Positions 1 to 7,818 of a stretch of 64,000 bases of DNA are shown piece by piece. The position numbers and the translations under genes were made by a program. The stretch's first letter is position 1. Each line of letters starts with the position of its first letter. Source of the DNA: Marinobacter sp. THAF197a. GTDB taxonomy: Bacteria > Pseudomonadota > Gammaproteobacteria > Pseudomonadales > Oleiphilaceae. The DNA lies in NCBI RefSeq assembly GCF_009363275.1, contig NZ_CP045324.1, positions 3,100,001 through 3,164,000 on the forward strand, in the 5' to 3' direction. The notes under the pieces were generated by a model. That model worked only from the letters and a program-made list of their open reading frames with translations. It ran no database searches and was not told where the DNA came from.

Positions 1-1
1 G

Positions 2-286
2 CAATGGCAAAACGCCGATCATCGCTGGACCATCCGGATGGAGCGCGCGGGCGACCGGTGGGCCACACTCGACAAGTCCCGCGAGGTTGAAAGCGCGCTG
101 TATCTTCGGGAATGGCGGGCGGAACTGAGCTACCGGCTCGACTTTGGCCATGATTCTTGGCCGGCGGTTGTGCTGGGGTTTGGCGCCAGTGTCGATACCC
201 GCGTGCGATACCAGGATCTGGACGCGGGTACCCGGGATATTCGCCTCGGCGATAGTGTCTTCGGCCTAGTTATGCTCAGCTGGTAG
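2..286 (+). CDS. C-terminal part of an outer-membrane beta-barrel-like protein (5' end outside window)
   Basis: The reading frame is open from the left edge and ends with TAG at 284-286, so only the last 94 residues are present. The visible part alternates polar and hydrophobic or aromatic residues (for example SALYLREWRAELSYRLDF) and finishes in ...FGLVMLSW. A terminal aromatic residue after an alternating strand is typical of the last strand of outer-membrane beta-barrels recognised by BAM. No family could be assigned from this fragment. It converges with the oxidoreductase gene 4 bp away. Confidence 0.55.
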   Translation, partial: QWQNADHRWTIRMERAGDRWATLDKSREVESALYLREWRAELSYRLDFGHDSWPAVVLGFGASVDTRVRYQDLDAGTRDIRLGDSVFGLVMLSW

Positions 287-289
287 GCA

Positions 290-928
290 TTAAAGCTTTG
301 CCAGGGCATCAACCACCGGCGTGTCGCCTGAAACCACATCGAACACCCGGTTGTCGGTGTTATCCGAGTCCAGCACGGCCAGCAGCACCCGGGCCACATC
401 CTGGCGGGGAATCTCTGCGAAAGAGGCCAGTCGTTCACTCACCGCTACCTTGCCGGTGCCGTCTTCGTTGGTCAGTCGCCCAGGCCGCACAATGGTGTAA
501 TTCAGGCCGCTGTTCTTCAGGTGTTCATCGGCATTTCGCTTGGCCCGAAGATAGTGCTGGAGTTTCTCCGGCCCCTTCTCGGGCTCTTCGGCACGCATAC
601 TGCTCACCATGATAAAACGCTTTATCCCCATGGCCTTGGCCGTATCCACCAGGCGGATAGCACCGTCCTGATCCACATCGATGGTTTTATCCGGGCCGGT
701 GTGGGGGCCAGAACCCGCCGTGAAGATGACTGCATCGCAGCCGCGCATGGCCTCGCTGCAGTCGTGCTCCAGATCCCCCAATACGGTTTCGGTGGCACCC
801 AGCTTCTGCAGTTCCGGCCCCTGATCGGGATGCCGAACCAACGCACGGGCCTCGTGATCGCTGTTTGCCATCTCCTGCAACAGGTGTTGCCCGATTTGCC
901 CGTTGGCTCCGGCTATAAACACATGCAT
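290..928 (-). CDS. NAD(P)-binding oxidoreductase, atypical SDR (YwnB/YhfK-like)
   Basis: This 212-residue protein opens directly with a Rossmann nucleotide-binding loop, GANGQIG at residues 7-13, followed by a typical FIMVSSM strand and a YLRAKRNADE segment. That is the layout of atypical short-chain dehydrogenases of the NAD(P)H-binding group (YwnB, YhfK, SDR_a5). These small cytoplasmic proteins bind NADPH and often act as redox sensors or quinone/flavin reductases; the substrate cannot be read from the sequence. The start is supported by AGGAGG five bases before the ATG. It is transcribed alone, convergent with the barrel fragment. Confidence 0.85.
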   Translation of the reverse strand: MHVFIAGANGQIGQHLLQEMANSDHEARALVRHPDQGPELQKLGATETVLGDLEHDCSEAMRGCDAVIFTAGSGPHTGPDKTIDVDQDGAIRLVDTAKAMGIKRFIMVSSMRAEEPEKGPEKLQHYLRAKRNADEHLKNSGLNYTIVRPGRLTNEDGTGKVAVSERLASFAEIPRQDVARVLLAVLDSDNTDNRVFDVVSGDTPVVDALAKL

Positions 929-1121
929 GTAGACCTCCTGTTTCGCTGTTCAGCGTATGTATCCTTTATAGCTGAGTGCACACCCAACGCAATTCAAGGC
1001 AGTAAAACGCTTTTGCTTTGAAGCATCATTAAAAATGAATAACACCAGAAGTGAACCAAAAAGCCACTTACACACTATTCTACTACCCGAATATTCTTTT
1101 TAACGGGAACGGAGCTTCCGC

Positions 1122-1790
1122 ATGATTACAGTCCACCACCTCAACAATTCCCGCTCACAACGGGTTCTCTGGATGCTCGAAGAACTGGGCGTGCCTTACG
1201 AAATCCAGCGTTACGAGCGCGATGCTGAAACCATGCTGGCCCCCGCCAGCCTGAAGAAGGTGCACCCGCTGGGAAAATCGCCGGTGATTACCGACGGTGA
1301 TCTGGTGGTGGCAGAATCCGGCGCCATCATTGAATACCTGGCCCACACCTACGGCAAAGACACCATGCTGCCCGAAAACGGCGGCCAGCAATGGTTGGAC
1401 TACACCTACTGGATGCATTACGCCGAGGGTTCACTGATGCCGCCGCTGGTCATGCGCCTGGTGTTTGAAAAAGTGAAAACCAGTCCGATGCCATTTTTCA
1501 TCCGGCCGGTGGCGAAAGGCATCGCCGACAAGACAAACCAGATATTCATCGGCCCTATGATCAAAACCCATCTGGACTTTGTGGAAGCGCACCTGGCGAA
1601 GAACACCTGGTTCCTGGGGGACGAACTGAGCGCAGCCGATATCCAGATGAGCTTCCCGCTGGAAGCCTCAGTGGCACGCGGTATTGTGGGTGCAAGCCGC
1701 CCCCACATCTCTGCCTGGGTGGCGCGAGTACATGCCCGGCCGGCTTACCAGCGGGCCCTTGAGAAAGGCGGCGAGTACGACTTCGCCTGA
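1122..1790 (+). CDS. Glutathione S-transferase family protein
   Basis: This 222-residue protein has an N-terminal thioredoxin-like domain (about 1-80) and an all-helical C-terminal domain. The cis-proline (P54) and the glutathione-binding E65-S66-G67 are visible. An N-terminal SRSQRVLWMLEEL helix carries the usual catalytic Ser/Tyr position. Such enzymes conjugate glutathione to electrophiles or reduce peroxides in the cytoplasm; the substrate is unknown. A GGAG ribosome site precedes the ATG. The gene stands alone and ends at a strong hairpin shared with the convergent yqeY-like gene. Confidence 0.92.
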   Translation: MITVHHLNNSRSQRVLWMLEELGVPYEIQRYERDAETMLAPASLKKVHPLGKSPVITDGDLVVAESGAIIEYLAHTYGKDTMLPENGGQQWLDYTYWMHYAEGSLMPPLVMRLVFEKVKTSPMPFFIRPVAKGIADKTNQIFIGPMIKTHLDFVEAHLAKNTWFLGDELSAADIQMSFPLEASVARGIVGASRPHISAWVARVHARPAYQRALEKGGEYDFA

Positions 1791-1798
1791 GGATAGCA

Positions 1799-1819
1799 GC
1801 GAGGGCCCGTGGCCCTCGC
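1799..1819. terminator. Perfect 9-bp stem hairpin between convergent genes
   Basis: GCGAGGGCC and GGCCCTCGC pair around a three-base CGT loop, exactly between the stop codons of the GST gene (+) and the YqeY gene (-). No long T-run follows on the plus strand, and an A-rich stretch lies on the yqeY side, so it may serve best as a bidirectional transcript-end stem. Position and stem are seen directly; terminator activity is inferred. Confidence 0.55.
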
Positions 1820-1843
1820 CTTCAAAACAAAAGGGGGCGGTGC

Positions 1844-2299
1844 TCAGCCCGCCAGTGCGGCCCGCACCTTCTTGCTCAACTGCCCCATATCCACCCGGCC
1901 CGTCACTTTCGGGCGCAGCTCGTTCATCACATTCCCCATATCCTGCATACCTTGGGCACCGGTTGAGCTGATCGCCTCAGCAATCAAGCCGTCCAGTTCT
2001 TCCTCGGATAACGCCGCCGGCATGAACTCCTCAATAATCGCCATTTCCGCCCGTTCCTTGTCCGCCAGCTCACCCCGGCCGGCGTCATCGTATTGGCTGG
2101 CGGCATCCCGGCGCTGTTTTAGCATCTTGTCCAACACCTTCAGCACATCGTCGTCACTCAGCTCGCGGCGCTCATCAATTTCAATCTGCTTGATGGCAGA
2201 CTGGGCCATACGCAGAGTAACCAGCCGGTCCTTGTCTTTGCTGCGCATTGCGTCTTTCACCGCATTGCCGAGCTGTTCCTTGAGAGATGCTTGTGCCAT
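1844..2299 (-). CDS. GatB/YqeY domain protein
   Basis: This 151-residue protein has the family's usual length. It contains the conserved KDRLVTLRMAQSAIKQIEID segment, a charged middle, and a C-terminal helical domain with GxMGxVM-like (MQDMGNVMNELRPKVTGRVD) features. It matches stand-alone YqeY proteins, related to the tail domain of GatB in tRNA amidotransferase and thought to bind tRNA. In many relatives yqeY sits beside rpsU and dnaG; here it does not, so it may be a second copy or a relocated gene. AGGAG precedes the ATG. Confidence 0.9.
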   Translation of the reverse strand: MAQASLKEQLGNAVKDAMRSKDKDRLVTLRMAQSAIKQIEIDERRELSDDDVLKVLDKMLKQRRDAASQYDDAGRGELADKERAEMAIIEEFMPAALSEEELDGLIAEAISSTGAQGMQDMGNVMNELRPKVTGRVDMGQLSKKVRAALAG

Positions 2300-2400
2300 G
2301 GTTGGGCTCCTGTTTGAAGGAAAAAGAGTGTGGGCATAATATCAAAGAACCAGCCCTGGGCCCTCAAAACCAACTCGACAACCACCGCCATGGAGTTTCA

Positions 2401-3069
2401 ATGCCCTATCAGTTCGAAGACCTCAAAAACGCCTTCCCCAACGAGTGGCGGGATTACATCGAACACAGTTTTGTGCAGCAGCTGGGTAACGGCTCGCTGG
2501 CCCCGGATGCTTTCCAGCATTACCTGAAACAGGACTACCTGTTCCTGATCCAGTTTGCCCGGGCCTATGCCCTGGCGGCTTACAAAAGCCCAACCCTGGC
2601 TGACCTGTTGCAAGCCAAAGACGGGCTGATGGCCATTCTGGATACCGAGCTGGGGTTACACATCAGCTATTGCAAAAAGTGGGGAATCTCAGAGCAGGAA
2701 CTTAACAACCTGCCCGAAGCCCGCGCCACCCTCGCCTACACCCGCTACGTGCTGGATACAGGCAATCGCGGCGACCTGCTGGACCTGCACGTGGCCCTAT
2801 CGCCCTGCATGGTCGGCTACGGCGAGATCGCCAACTGGCTGAACCAGCGCGCAGAAACCCTGCGGGGCGAGGGCAACCCCTACGATGCCTGGATCGCCAT
2901 GTACGAAAGTGACGAATTCCAAGGCGCCATGCAGGCGGAAATCCGCTGGCTGGATGAACGGCTGGCGGACGTAACCCCGAGCCGATTTGAACAGCTATCC
3001 CACATCTTCCGGGATGCCACCCGGCTGGAAATCGACTTCTGGGATATGGGCCTGCATCTGCGCGACTAG
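2401..3069 (+). CDS. tenA: TenA family aminopyrimidine aminohydrolase (thiaminase II)
   Basis: This 222-residue cytoplasmic enzyme of the TenA family hydrolyses aminopyrimidine breakdown products of thiamin for salvage. The catalytic set is visible: Q44-D45-Y46 (QDYLFL), nucleophile C136 in ALSPCMVGYGEI, and E210 in LEIDFWDM. I placed the start at the ATG before PYQFEDLK because that gives the family length; an open frame continues upstream to 2287 without homologous sequence. No TPP riboswitch was recognised in the 100 bases upstream, and no other thi genes are nearby. Confidence 0.92.
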   Translation: MPYQFEDLKNAFPNEWRDYIEHSFVQQLGNGSLAPDAFQHYLKQDYLFLIQFARAYALAAYKSPTLADLLQAKDGLMAILDTELGLHISYCKKWGISEQELNNLPEARATLAYTRYVLDTGNRGDLLDLHVALSPCMVGYGEIANWLNQRAETLRGEGNPYDAWIAMYESDEFQGAMQAEIRWLDERLADVTPSRFEQLSHIFRDATRLEIDFWDMGLHLRD

Positions 3070-3080
3070 GTTTGCGCCCA

Positions 3081-3515
3081 CTACTCCACCGTGATGGTGA
3101 TTTTCTCAGACATCACCGGCGGCTCATGGGGAATATGCAGGTGATCACCCACCAAAAGCTGGAGCGTGTATTCGCCCGGCTCTAACTCCAGAGTGGTCTG
3201 GGTTTGGCCTCCCCCAAAATGAATATGCCGTTCATCCGCAGGGATCGGTTTGTCCATCGGGGGCAGGTCATCCACATTAACCAGCAGATGGTGGTGCCCG
3301 GTTTTCTCGCGCTCCACGCCCGCGGGCGCAACGCCCAGGCCCTCCAGGCCAAACCTTACCGTCACCGGAGAGCTCACTGTTTGCCCGTCGAGCGGTGTCA
3401 CAAAATACACCGCCGCCCCCTCAGGCGCAGGCGTTGCTCCATGGGCACCGGCGACCATCGAAGCGGCAAGGATCAAACCAAACGTGACACGCTGTGTCCT
3501 GATCATGGTGTTCAT
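3081..3515 (-). CDS. DUF4399 family periplasmic protein
   Basis: This 144-residue protein has a clear signal peptide (residues 1-26, ending AGAHGA) followed by a single beta-rich domain. That domain contains YFVTPLDGQTVSSPVTVRFGLEGLGVAPAG, HHHLLVNVDDLP and ERHIHFGGGQTQTTLELEPG. These are hallmarks of DUF4399, an exported immunoglobulin-like or copper-resistance-like domain of unknown function. The histidine cluster (GHHHL, HIHFGGG, GDHLHIPHEPP) suggests metal binding, which is inference. AAGGA precedes the start. It converges with tenA. Confidence 0.85.
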   Translation of the reverse strand: MNTMIRTQRVTFGLILAASMVAGAHGATPAPEGAAVYFVTPLDGQTVSSPVTVRFGLEGLGVAPAGVEREKTGHHHLLVNVDDLPPMDKPIPADERHIHFGGGQTQTTLELEPGEYTLQLLVGDHLHIPHEPPVMSEKITITVE

Positions 3516-3580
3516 AACCTATTCCTTCAGTGAGTGAACCACTCCCTAATAGTAGGTTAACTTTCCCGGTTATGAAAAAC

Positions 3581-4192
3581 TCAACCACCCTCACCTTTAA
3601 TCCAGCTGTATACCCGCATGGGCGGAATGTTCAGCAGTTCCAGCGTACAGCTGGTATGAGCCCCCATGACCGGATCGGTAAACCGGGCGACATCTCTCCG
3701 GAATTGGTAGGCGATAAACCGCCCGCCCTCTACCAGGTTGTCATTCACCGCCTGTACGACACGATGAGCCACAGCTGCCGGCATCTTTGAGAAGGGAATC
3801 CCAGAGATGATCACATCTGGCTGTTGCATATCGTAAACAGCCAGAATCTCGGTGAGATCCTCGGCGCTGCCCAGGTGGTTGCAAAAGCGGGGGTCAACAA
3901 TGTCGCCAAGCAACTCATGGAAGAAAGGGCTCAGCTCGATTGAGAGAAGCCGTGCGTCTTGCCCCAGGTGACGAAGAAACGCGCGCGTGGTGCCGCCCGT
4001 ACCGGGGCCCAGCTCTACGACCTGTCGGGCGACAGATAGACCAGACGCCTCAACGATTCGCTGCTCCAGAAATCTTGAACTGGGGATAACAGAGCCCACC
4101 TGGCCCGGTTCCCGCAGGAATCCGCGAAAGAAGGCCGCCGGATTCGTCCTCCGGCTCGAATCGGCCTTCGGCTCGCCACTTCCTCCATCCAT
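3581..4192 (-). CDS. Phospholipid N-methyltransferase-like SAM-dependent methyltransferase
   Basis: This 203-residue protein has the class I methyltransferase motif VVELGPGTGGTTRAFL (around residues 60-75) and the upstream segment FFRGFLREPGQVGSVIPSSRFL. Both are characteristic of the COG3963 family, related to PmtA and rRNA adenine dimethylases. Relatives transfer methyl groups to phosphatidylethanolamine at the membrane, but many members of this size are uncharacterised, so lipid specificity is inference. No partner genes are adjacent; the next gene upstream is the SoxR-controlled hydrolase. Confidence 0.82.
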   Translation of the reverse strand: MDGGSGEPKADSSRRTNPAAFFRGFLREPGQVGSVIPSSRFLEQRIVEASGLSVARQVVELGPGTGGTTRAFLRHLGQDARLLSIELSPFFHELLGDIVDPRFCNHLGSAEDLTEILAVYDMQQPDVIISGIPFSKMPAAVAHRVVQAVNDNLVEGGRFIAYQFRRDVARFTDPVMGAHTSCTLELLNIPPMRVYSWIKGEGG

Positions 4193-4256
4193 TTCGCTCG
4201 CCCCACTAACGACCTCAACTGTTCATCGAGTATAGCAGTGCGACCCTTAACCCGAC

Positions 4257-4898
4257 TTACCCAGCCGTAAGCAAAGGCTGCAGTGCGCTATCCACGTGGC
4301 GTGCCCAATCGTTTGGCGACATTTCCTGGTAACCGTCCTTGTCGGCAAATGCACTGGAAATGACCACATCTGGCTGCAACTCACGCAACATCCGTAAGCT
4401 GGCCACCAGAGTGTCACAGTCACTCCAACCCTTTATGAAGCCATTGCTCCATTGCTCTTTTCGGTTTCGATAAACCGTGTCGCCCGTGAAAAGGTAGGTC
4501 TTACCAGTCGCCGATCTCACCTGAAAACAAGTACTGCCAGGTGTGTGGCCAGGGGTTGGAATCACCTCGATGTTGCCAGCCAGAGTCTGTCTTCCAGTGA
4601 ACAGAACATCCGGCTCCAGGATCTCCGCGAAGGATTCCCGCTCAAGTGCATGCCCGCCCAGCTTGGCTCCGTAGCGTTCACGCACCCGCAAGAGCGACTT
4701 ACCCAATTCATCCTGATGACTCAACAATTGCCAATCAACGCCACCTAGGGTGGCCATGGCATCAATTTCATACTCGTGACCGGTGTTATAGAAGAGCACA
4801 TTGCCCTCTTCTCTCGTCAGCAGATAGGCGTGGGTGGTAAGTCCGGGGAATGGATTCTCGACGTCAGTTTGCCAAAGGTCTGGAAAAATCTGTTTCAT
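4257..4898 (-). CDS. Metallo-beta-lactamase fold hydrolase under SoxR-type promoter
   Basis: This 213-residue protein has an MBL-fold outline: GHTPGST with H118, and FTGDTVY with D141. The usual first metal motif HxHxDH is replaced by S60-H61-Q62-D63-E64, so metal binding may be altered or of the less common single-site type. The start is the ATG at 4896-4898, with AGGAGG five bases upstream; a further in-frame ATG seven codons earlier lacks a ribosome site. The gene diverges from soxR across a SoxR box, so it is probably induced by redox-cycling compounds. The substrate is unknown. Confidence 0.82.
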   Translation of the reverse strand: MKQIFPDLWQTDVENPFPGLTTHAYLLTREEGNVLFYNTGHEYEIDAMATLGGVDWQLLSHQDELGKSLLRVRERYGAKLGGHALERESFAEILEPDVLFTGRQTLAGNIEVIPTPGHTPGSTCFQVRSATGKTYLFTGDTVYRNRKEQWSNGFIKGWSDCDTLVASLRMLRELQPDVVISSAFADKDGYQEMSPNDWARHVDSALQPLLTAG

Positions 4899-4947
4899 GA
4901 CATCCTCCTGAATAGTCACTGATTGAACAGTTAGTCACTGCACCGCC

Positions 4948-4978
4948 AGCCTAATACCTAAAGTTAAGTTGAGGTCAA
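4948..4978 (-). promoter_or_regulatory. SoxR-type promoter and operator driving the MBL-fold gene
   Basis: On the minus strand a -35 TTGACC (4973-4978) and a -10 TAGGCT (4948-4953) are separated by 19 bp. This is the over-long spacer typical of MerR-family promoters. The 18-bp operator CCTAAAGTTAAGTTGAGG (4957-4974, plus strand) matches the E. coli SoxR box CCTCAAGTTAACTTGAGG at 16 of 18 positions as I recall that consensus. Geometry and sequence both point to activation of the 4257-4898 gene by the divergently encoded SoxR. Confidence 0.85.
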
Positions 4979-5041
4979 CGAACAGAATCATGGAAAATGG
5001 CTATCGGGAGAATAGCCAGACCAAGCCCCTCGGAGGCAATC

Positions 5042-5509
5042 ATGAAGACAGAAAATAACCAGGAGCTGCGAGCCACGCTCAGTGTTGGGGAAGTTGCCAG
5101 ACGCAGCGGCGTGGCAGTATCGGCCGTCCACTTTTATGAACAAAAGGGGCTGATCAAGAGCTGGCGCAACGCGGGCAACCAGCGGCGCTTCCAGAGAGAT
5201 GTGTTACGGCGAATCGCCGTGATCAAGGTGGCGCAGCGGCTTGGGATTCCATTGGCCGAGATCGGCGATGCCCTGGCCGCACTGCCAACGGATCGCACTG
5301 TTACCGCTGACGACTGGAAACACCTTTCAGAGCTCTGGCGGGCAGACCTGGACCGCCGCATAGACATGCTCACCGGACTGAGGGACCAACTCAGCGACTG
5401 CATTGGCTGCGGCTGCCTGTCTATCGACGCCTGCCGGCTAAGGAACCCCTGGGATGAATTGGGCGAGCGAGGCCCCGGGGCTCGGCTCTTGGAGCCGGAT
5501 GCCGAGTAA
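5042..5509 (+). CDS. soxR: Redox-sensitive transcriptional activator SoxR
   Basis: This 155-residue MerR-family regulator has an N-terminal winged helix (LSVGEVARRSGVAVSAVHFYEQKGLI, residues about 13-38), a dimerisation helix, and a C-terminal [2Fe-2S] cluster site. The cluster site is CIGCGCLSIDAC with cysteines 120, 123, 125 and 131, the exact SoxR arrangement. Oxidation of the cluster switches on target promoters. GGAGG five bases before the ATG at 5042 fixes the start; an earlier in-frame ATG at 4997 has none. No soxS is present, so SoxR probably acts directly on the divergent MBL-fold gene, as in non-enteric bacteria. Confidence 0.95.
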   Translation: MKTENNQELRATLSVGEVARRSGVAVSAVHFYEQKGLIKSWRNAGNQRRFQRDVLRRIAVIKVAQRLGIPLAEIGDALAALPTDRTVTADDWKHLSELWRADLDRRIDMLTGLRDQLSDCIGCGCLSIDACRLRNPWDELGERGPGARLLEPDAE

Positions 5510-5528
5510 CCGGGTTACCCCGAGATCA

Positions 5529-5690
5529 TCAATTGCTTTTCAGGTTGATCTGCTTTGTGCCGGTGGAAGTCAGTTGCCCACTTTTACCTTTGCCCACCTG
5601 CTCAACACGACCGCCGGACTTTAAAAAGGCTGCAGTCTGCGCTTCAATTTCGGCAGATGTTAAGGTAGCTTTAACAGCTTTCTTACTCAT
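5529..5690 (-). CDS. Small conserved-looking cytoplasmic protein, 53 aa, unknown function
   Basis: The segment MSKKAVKATLTSAEIEAQTAAFLKSG, continuing GGRVEQVGKGKSG and ending TKQINLKSN, resembles short basic proteins common in pseudomonads and relatives. In those proteins an AEIxAQTxAFLKxGG helix is followed by a basic tail. I have no functional assignment. The start was taken at the ATG at 5690 (weak TGGAA ribosome site); the frame stays open upstream to 5780. It lies convergent with soxR and divergent from the NAPE-PLD-like gene. Confidence 0.6.
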   Translation of the reverse strand: MSKKAVKATLTSAEIEAQTAAFLKSGGRVEQVGKGKSGQLTSTGTKQINLKSN

Positions 5691-5796
5691 ATTGTTTTCC
5701 ATATCAGGTCTTGGCTTAAGTGCCAGAATCAGCGCTCCCAGTCTATCTGAAACAAAAATATAATGCTGAACTGATTCCAACCGGCGAGCCTAACCC

Positions 5797-6789
5797 ATGA
5801 CCATCAACCGTGAACGCCTTGCTGCCCTTGCCGCAGAACCCCATTGCCATGGGGGAAGGTATCGAAACCTGGAGCCGGTGCCCCGCCACGGCCTGGGGGA
5901 TTTCCTGCGCTGGCAATTGGCGCCAGGCCGCCGCTTCCCGCAGGGTAAACGCTTCACGCTGCTACGCCCGGATGGCCATTTGCTGGCAAAGCCACCCCAA
6001 AAGCCACAACTGGTCTGGCTGGGGCACTCGTCTTTCCTGTTCCAGCATCGGGGCCTGAACGTGCTGACCGACCCGGTATTGTCAGACCGTGCCAGCCCTT
6101 TCCAGTTGATCGGGCCAAAGCGGCACACACCGCCGGCCCTGACCGTAGCAGACATGCCACCAATCCACCTGGTATTGATTTCACACAATCACTACGACCA
6201 TCTGGACGAAGCAACCGTGCGCCAGTTGCACCGGCGCTTCGGGACACACCTGCGCTTTTGTATTCCCATGGGCTTGCGCCCCTGGTTTGAAAAACGCGGC
6301 ATCCATAACCTGGTAGAACTGGGCTGGTGGCGGTCTGACCGTATAGCCGACGATCAGGAGGTGTTCTGCCTGCCAGCCCAGCACTTCAGCGGCCGCACCG
6401 CAACGGACACCAACACCACGCTCTGGTGTAGCTGGCTTCTGGAAATCGACGATTTCCGTCTCTATTTCGCCGGGGACACCGGCTACGGCGGAATATTCAG
6501 GCATATCGGCGAGCTGTTCTCACCCATTGATCTGGCGCTGCTACCGATCGGCGCTTACGACCCGCGCTGGTTCATGGCCCCGGTGCACGTGGCACCGGAA
6601 GAGGCGGTCAGGATTCATCAGGACATTGGCGCCCGCCAATCCGTCGCCATGCATTGGGGCACCTTCGTACTCACTGATGAGCCCATGGATGAGCCACCAC
6701 GGCGACTGCGGCTGGCGCTGGAGAGACAAGGGTTGAGCGAATCGGAGTTTCGGGTAATGCAACATGGAGAAGTCTGGTCGCCAACGTAG
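5797..6789 (+). CDS. NAPE-PLD-like metallo-beta-lactamase fold hydrolase
   Basis: This 330-residue protein has the complete metal motif H130-N-H-Y-D-H135 (SHNHYDHLD), a GDTGYGG motif and a C-terminal MHWGTF histidine. Together these form the dinuclear zinc site of the N-acyl-phosphatidylethanolamine phospholipase D/UlaG-like branch. The N-terminal LVWLGHSSFLFQ segment is also typical of this branch. Bacterial members are probably lipid or lactone hydrolases; the natural substrate is unknown. It ends 5 bp before the convergent Ada-like gene, leaving no room for a separate terminator. Confidence 0.9.
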   Translation: MTINRERLAALAAEPHCHGGRYRNLEPVPRHGLGDFLRWQLAPGRRFPQGKRFTLLRPDGHLLAKPPQKPQLVWLGHSSFLFQHRGLNVLTDPVLSDRASPFQLIGPKRHTPPALTVADMPPIHLVLISHNHYDHLDEATVRQLHRRFGTHLRFCIPMGLRPWFEKRGIHNLVELGWWRSDRIADDQEVFCLPAQHFSGRTATDTNTTLWCSWLLEIDDFRLYFAGDTGYGGIFRHIGELFSPIDLALLPIGAYDPRWFMAPVHVAPEEAVRIHQDIGARQSVAMHWGTFVLTDEPMDEPPRRLRLALERQGLSESEFRVMQHGEVWSPT

Positions 6790-6794
6790 CCTCC

Positions 6795-7715
6795 CTAAGA
6801 ACCGTCGTCAGCTCTCTGCTGTTTCTGCTCTGCGTCAAGCAACGCTCGCTTTCTCTCCAAGCCCCAACGATACCCACCAAGCCCGCCATCACCCCGCAAC
6901 ACCCTGTGACAGGGAATCAGTACGCCTATCCGGTTTTTGCCGCAGGCAGAGGCCACGGCCCGCACCGCTTTGGGCTTGTCGATCTTCGCGGCCAATTCGC
7001 TATAGCTAAGTACATCGCCTTCCTGGATGCTCAACAGGAATTGCCACACCTTCATCTGAAAAGCCGTCCCTCGCATATCCAGCGGCAGATCCGGCCTCGG
7101 GGCGCCTTGGCTGATGTGTTGATCCAAAGCCTCCACCCAGGCATCAAGCTCCGGGGCATTCCGGGCCGGTGACGCCCTCACTTCGGCCTTGGGGAATTCT
7201 GCTTTCAAACCACTCACCAACGAGGACTCACTGTCACCAAACTGGACAAAACAGACGCCCCTCGCCGTTGCAGCCATCGTCATCAAGCCCAGAGAGGTGG
7301 GTCGGCAAGCGTAAACGATGACCTCACCCTCACCCCCAGCCCGATAGGCCCTGGGCGGCATTCCAATATTTCGATGCGCTTCCCCATAAACCCGGCTGAC
7401 GGACCCAAACCCAGAGGCAAAGATCGCATCCGTGACCTTATCGCCATCTTTCAGGGATTGCTTGAACCGGCGCATCCGCACCGCGTCCTGATAGGCTTTG
7501 GGAGAAACGCCAAACGCTTCCTTGAATTGCCTTTGTAACCGCGAGGGAGAAAGCCCAACAATAGCCGCCAAGCCTGCCAGCGTCAGAGGCTCGTCTGCGT
7601 GCGTTTCAATATAATGTGCGATTCTTACCAGTCGGGTCATTCGTGAATCCCCCTCCTGGCGGTCGTCCCCGGATTCCAGGACAGCCCGCATCTCCTGCTC
7701 CACTGGCAACGGCAT
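6795..7715 (-). CDS. Ada-like fusion: AraC DNA-binding domain plus O6-alkylguanine-DNA alkyltransferase
   Basis: In this 306-residue protein residues about 25-125 form an AraC-type double helix-turn-helix (IETHADEPLTLAGLAAIVGLS, then DAIFASGFGSVSRVYGEAH). Residues about 135-295 form a methylguanine-DNA methyltransferase with acceptor C269 in LIPCHRV. The protein repairs O6-methylguanine by irreversible transfer to this cysteine. The N-terminal zinc/phosphotriester-sensing domain of classical Ada is absent, so how a signal would reach the AraC part is unclear. GGGGAA precedes the ATG. The gene stands alone. Confidence 0.92.
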   Translation of the reverse strand: MPLPVEQEMRAVLESGDDRQEGDSRMTRLVRIAHYIETHADEPLTLAGLAAIVGLSPSRLQRQFKEAFGVSPKAYQDAVRMRRFKQSLKDGDKVTDAIFASGFGSVSRVYGEAHRNIGMPPRAYRAGGEGEVIVYACRPTSLGLMTMAATARGVCFVQFGDSESSLVSGLKAEFPKAEVRASPARNAPELDAWVEALDQHISQGAPRPDLPLDMRGTAFQMKVWQFLLSIQEGDVLSYSELAAKIDKPKAVRAVASACGKNRIGVLIPCHRVLRGDGGLGGYRWGLERKRALLDAEQKQQRADDGS

Positions 7716-7818
7716 GTCATTCCCCTATATTCGCCAAGCACGGGGTTATTACAACGGACATTGCCAGGCGTTTCCATCCGATTCTTGCCCTGTTACTCCT
7801 TGCCAAGCCAGCCGACGT

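Noticed and set aside
2300..2400. Possible TPP riboswitch before tenA
   Set aside because: No conserved TPP core elements could be recognised in this short leader.
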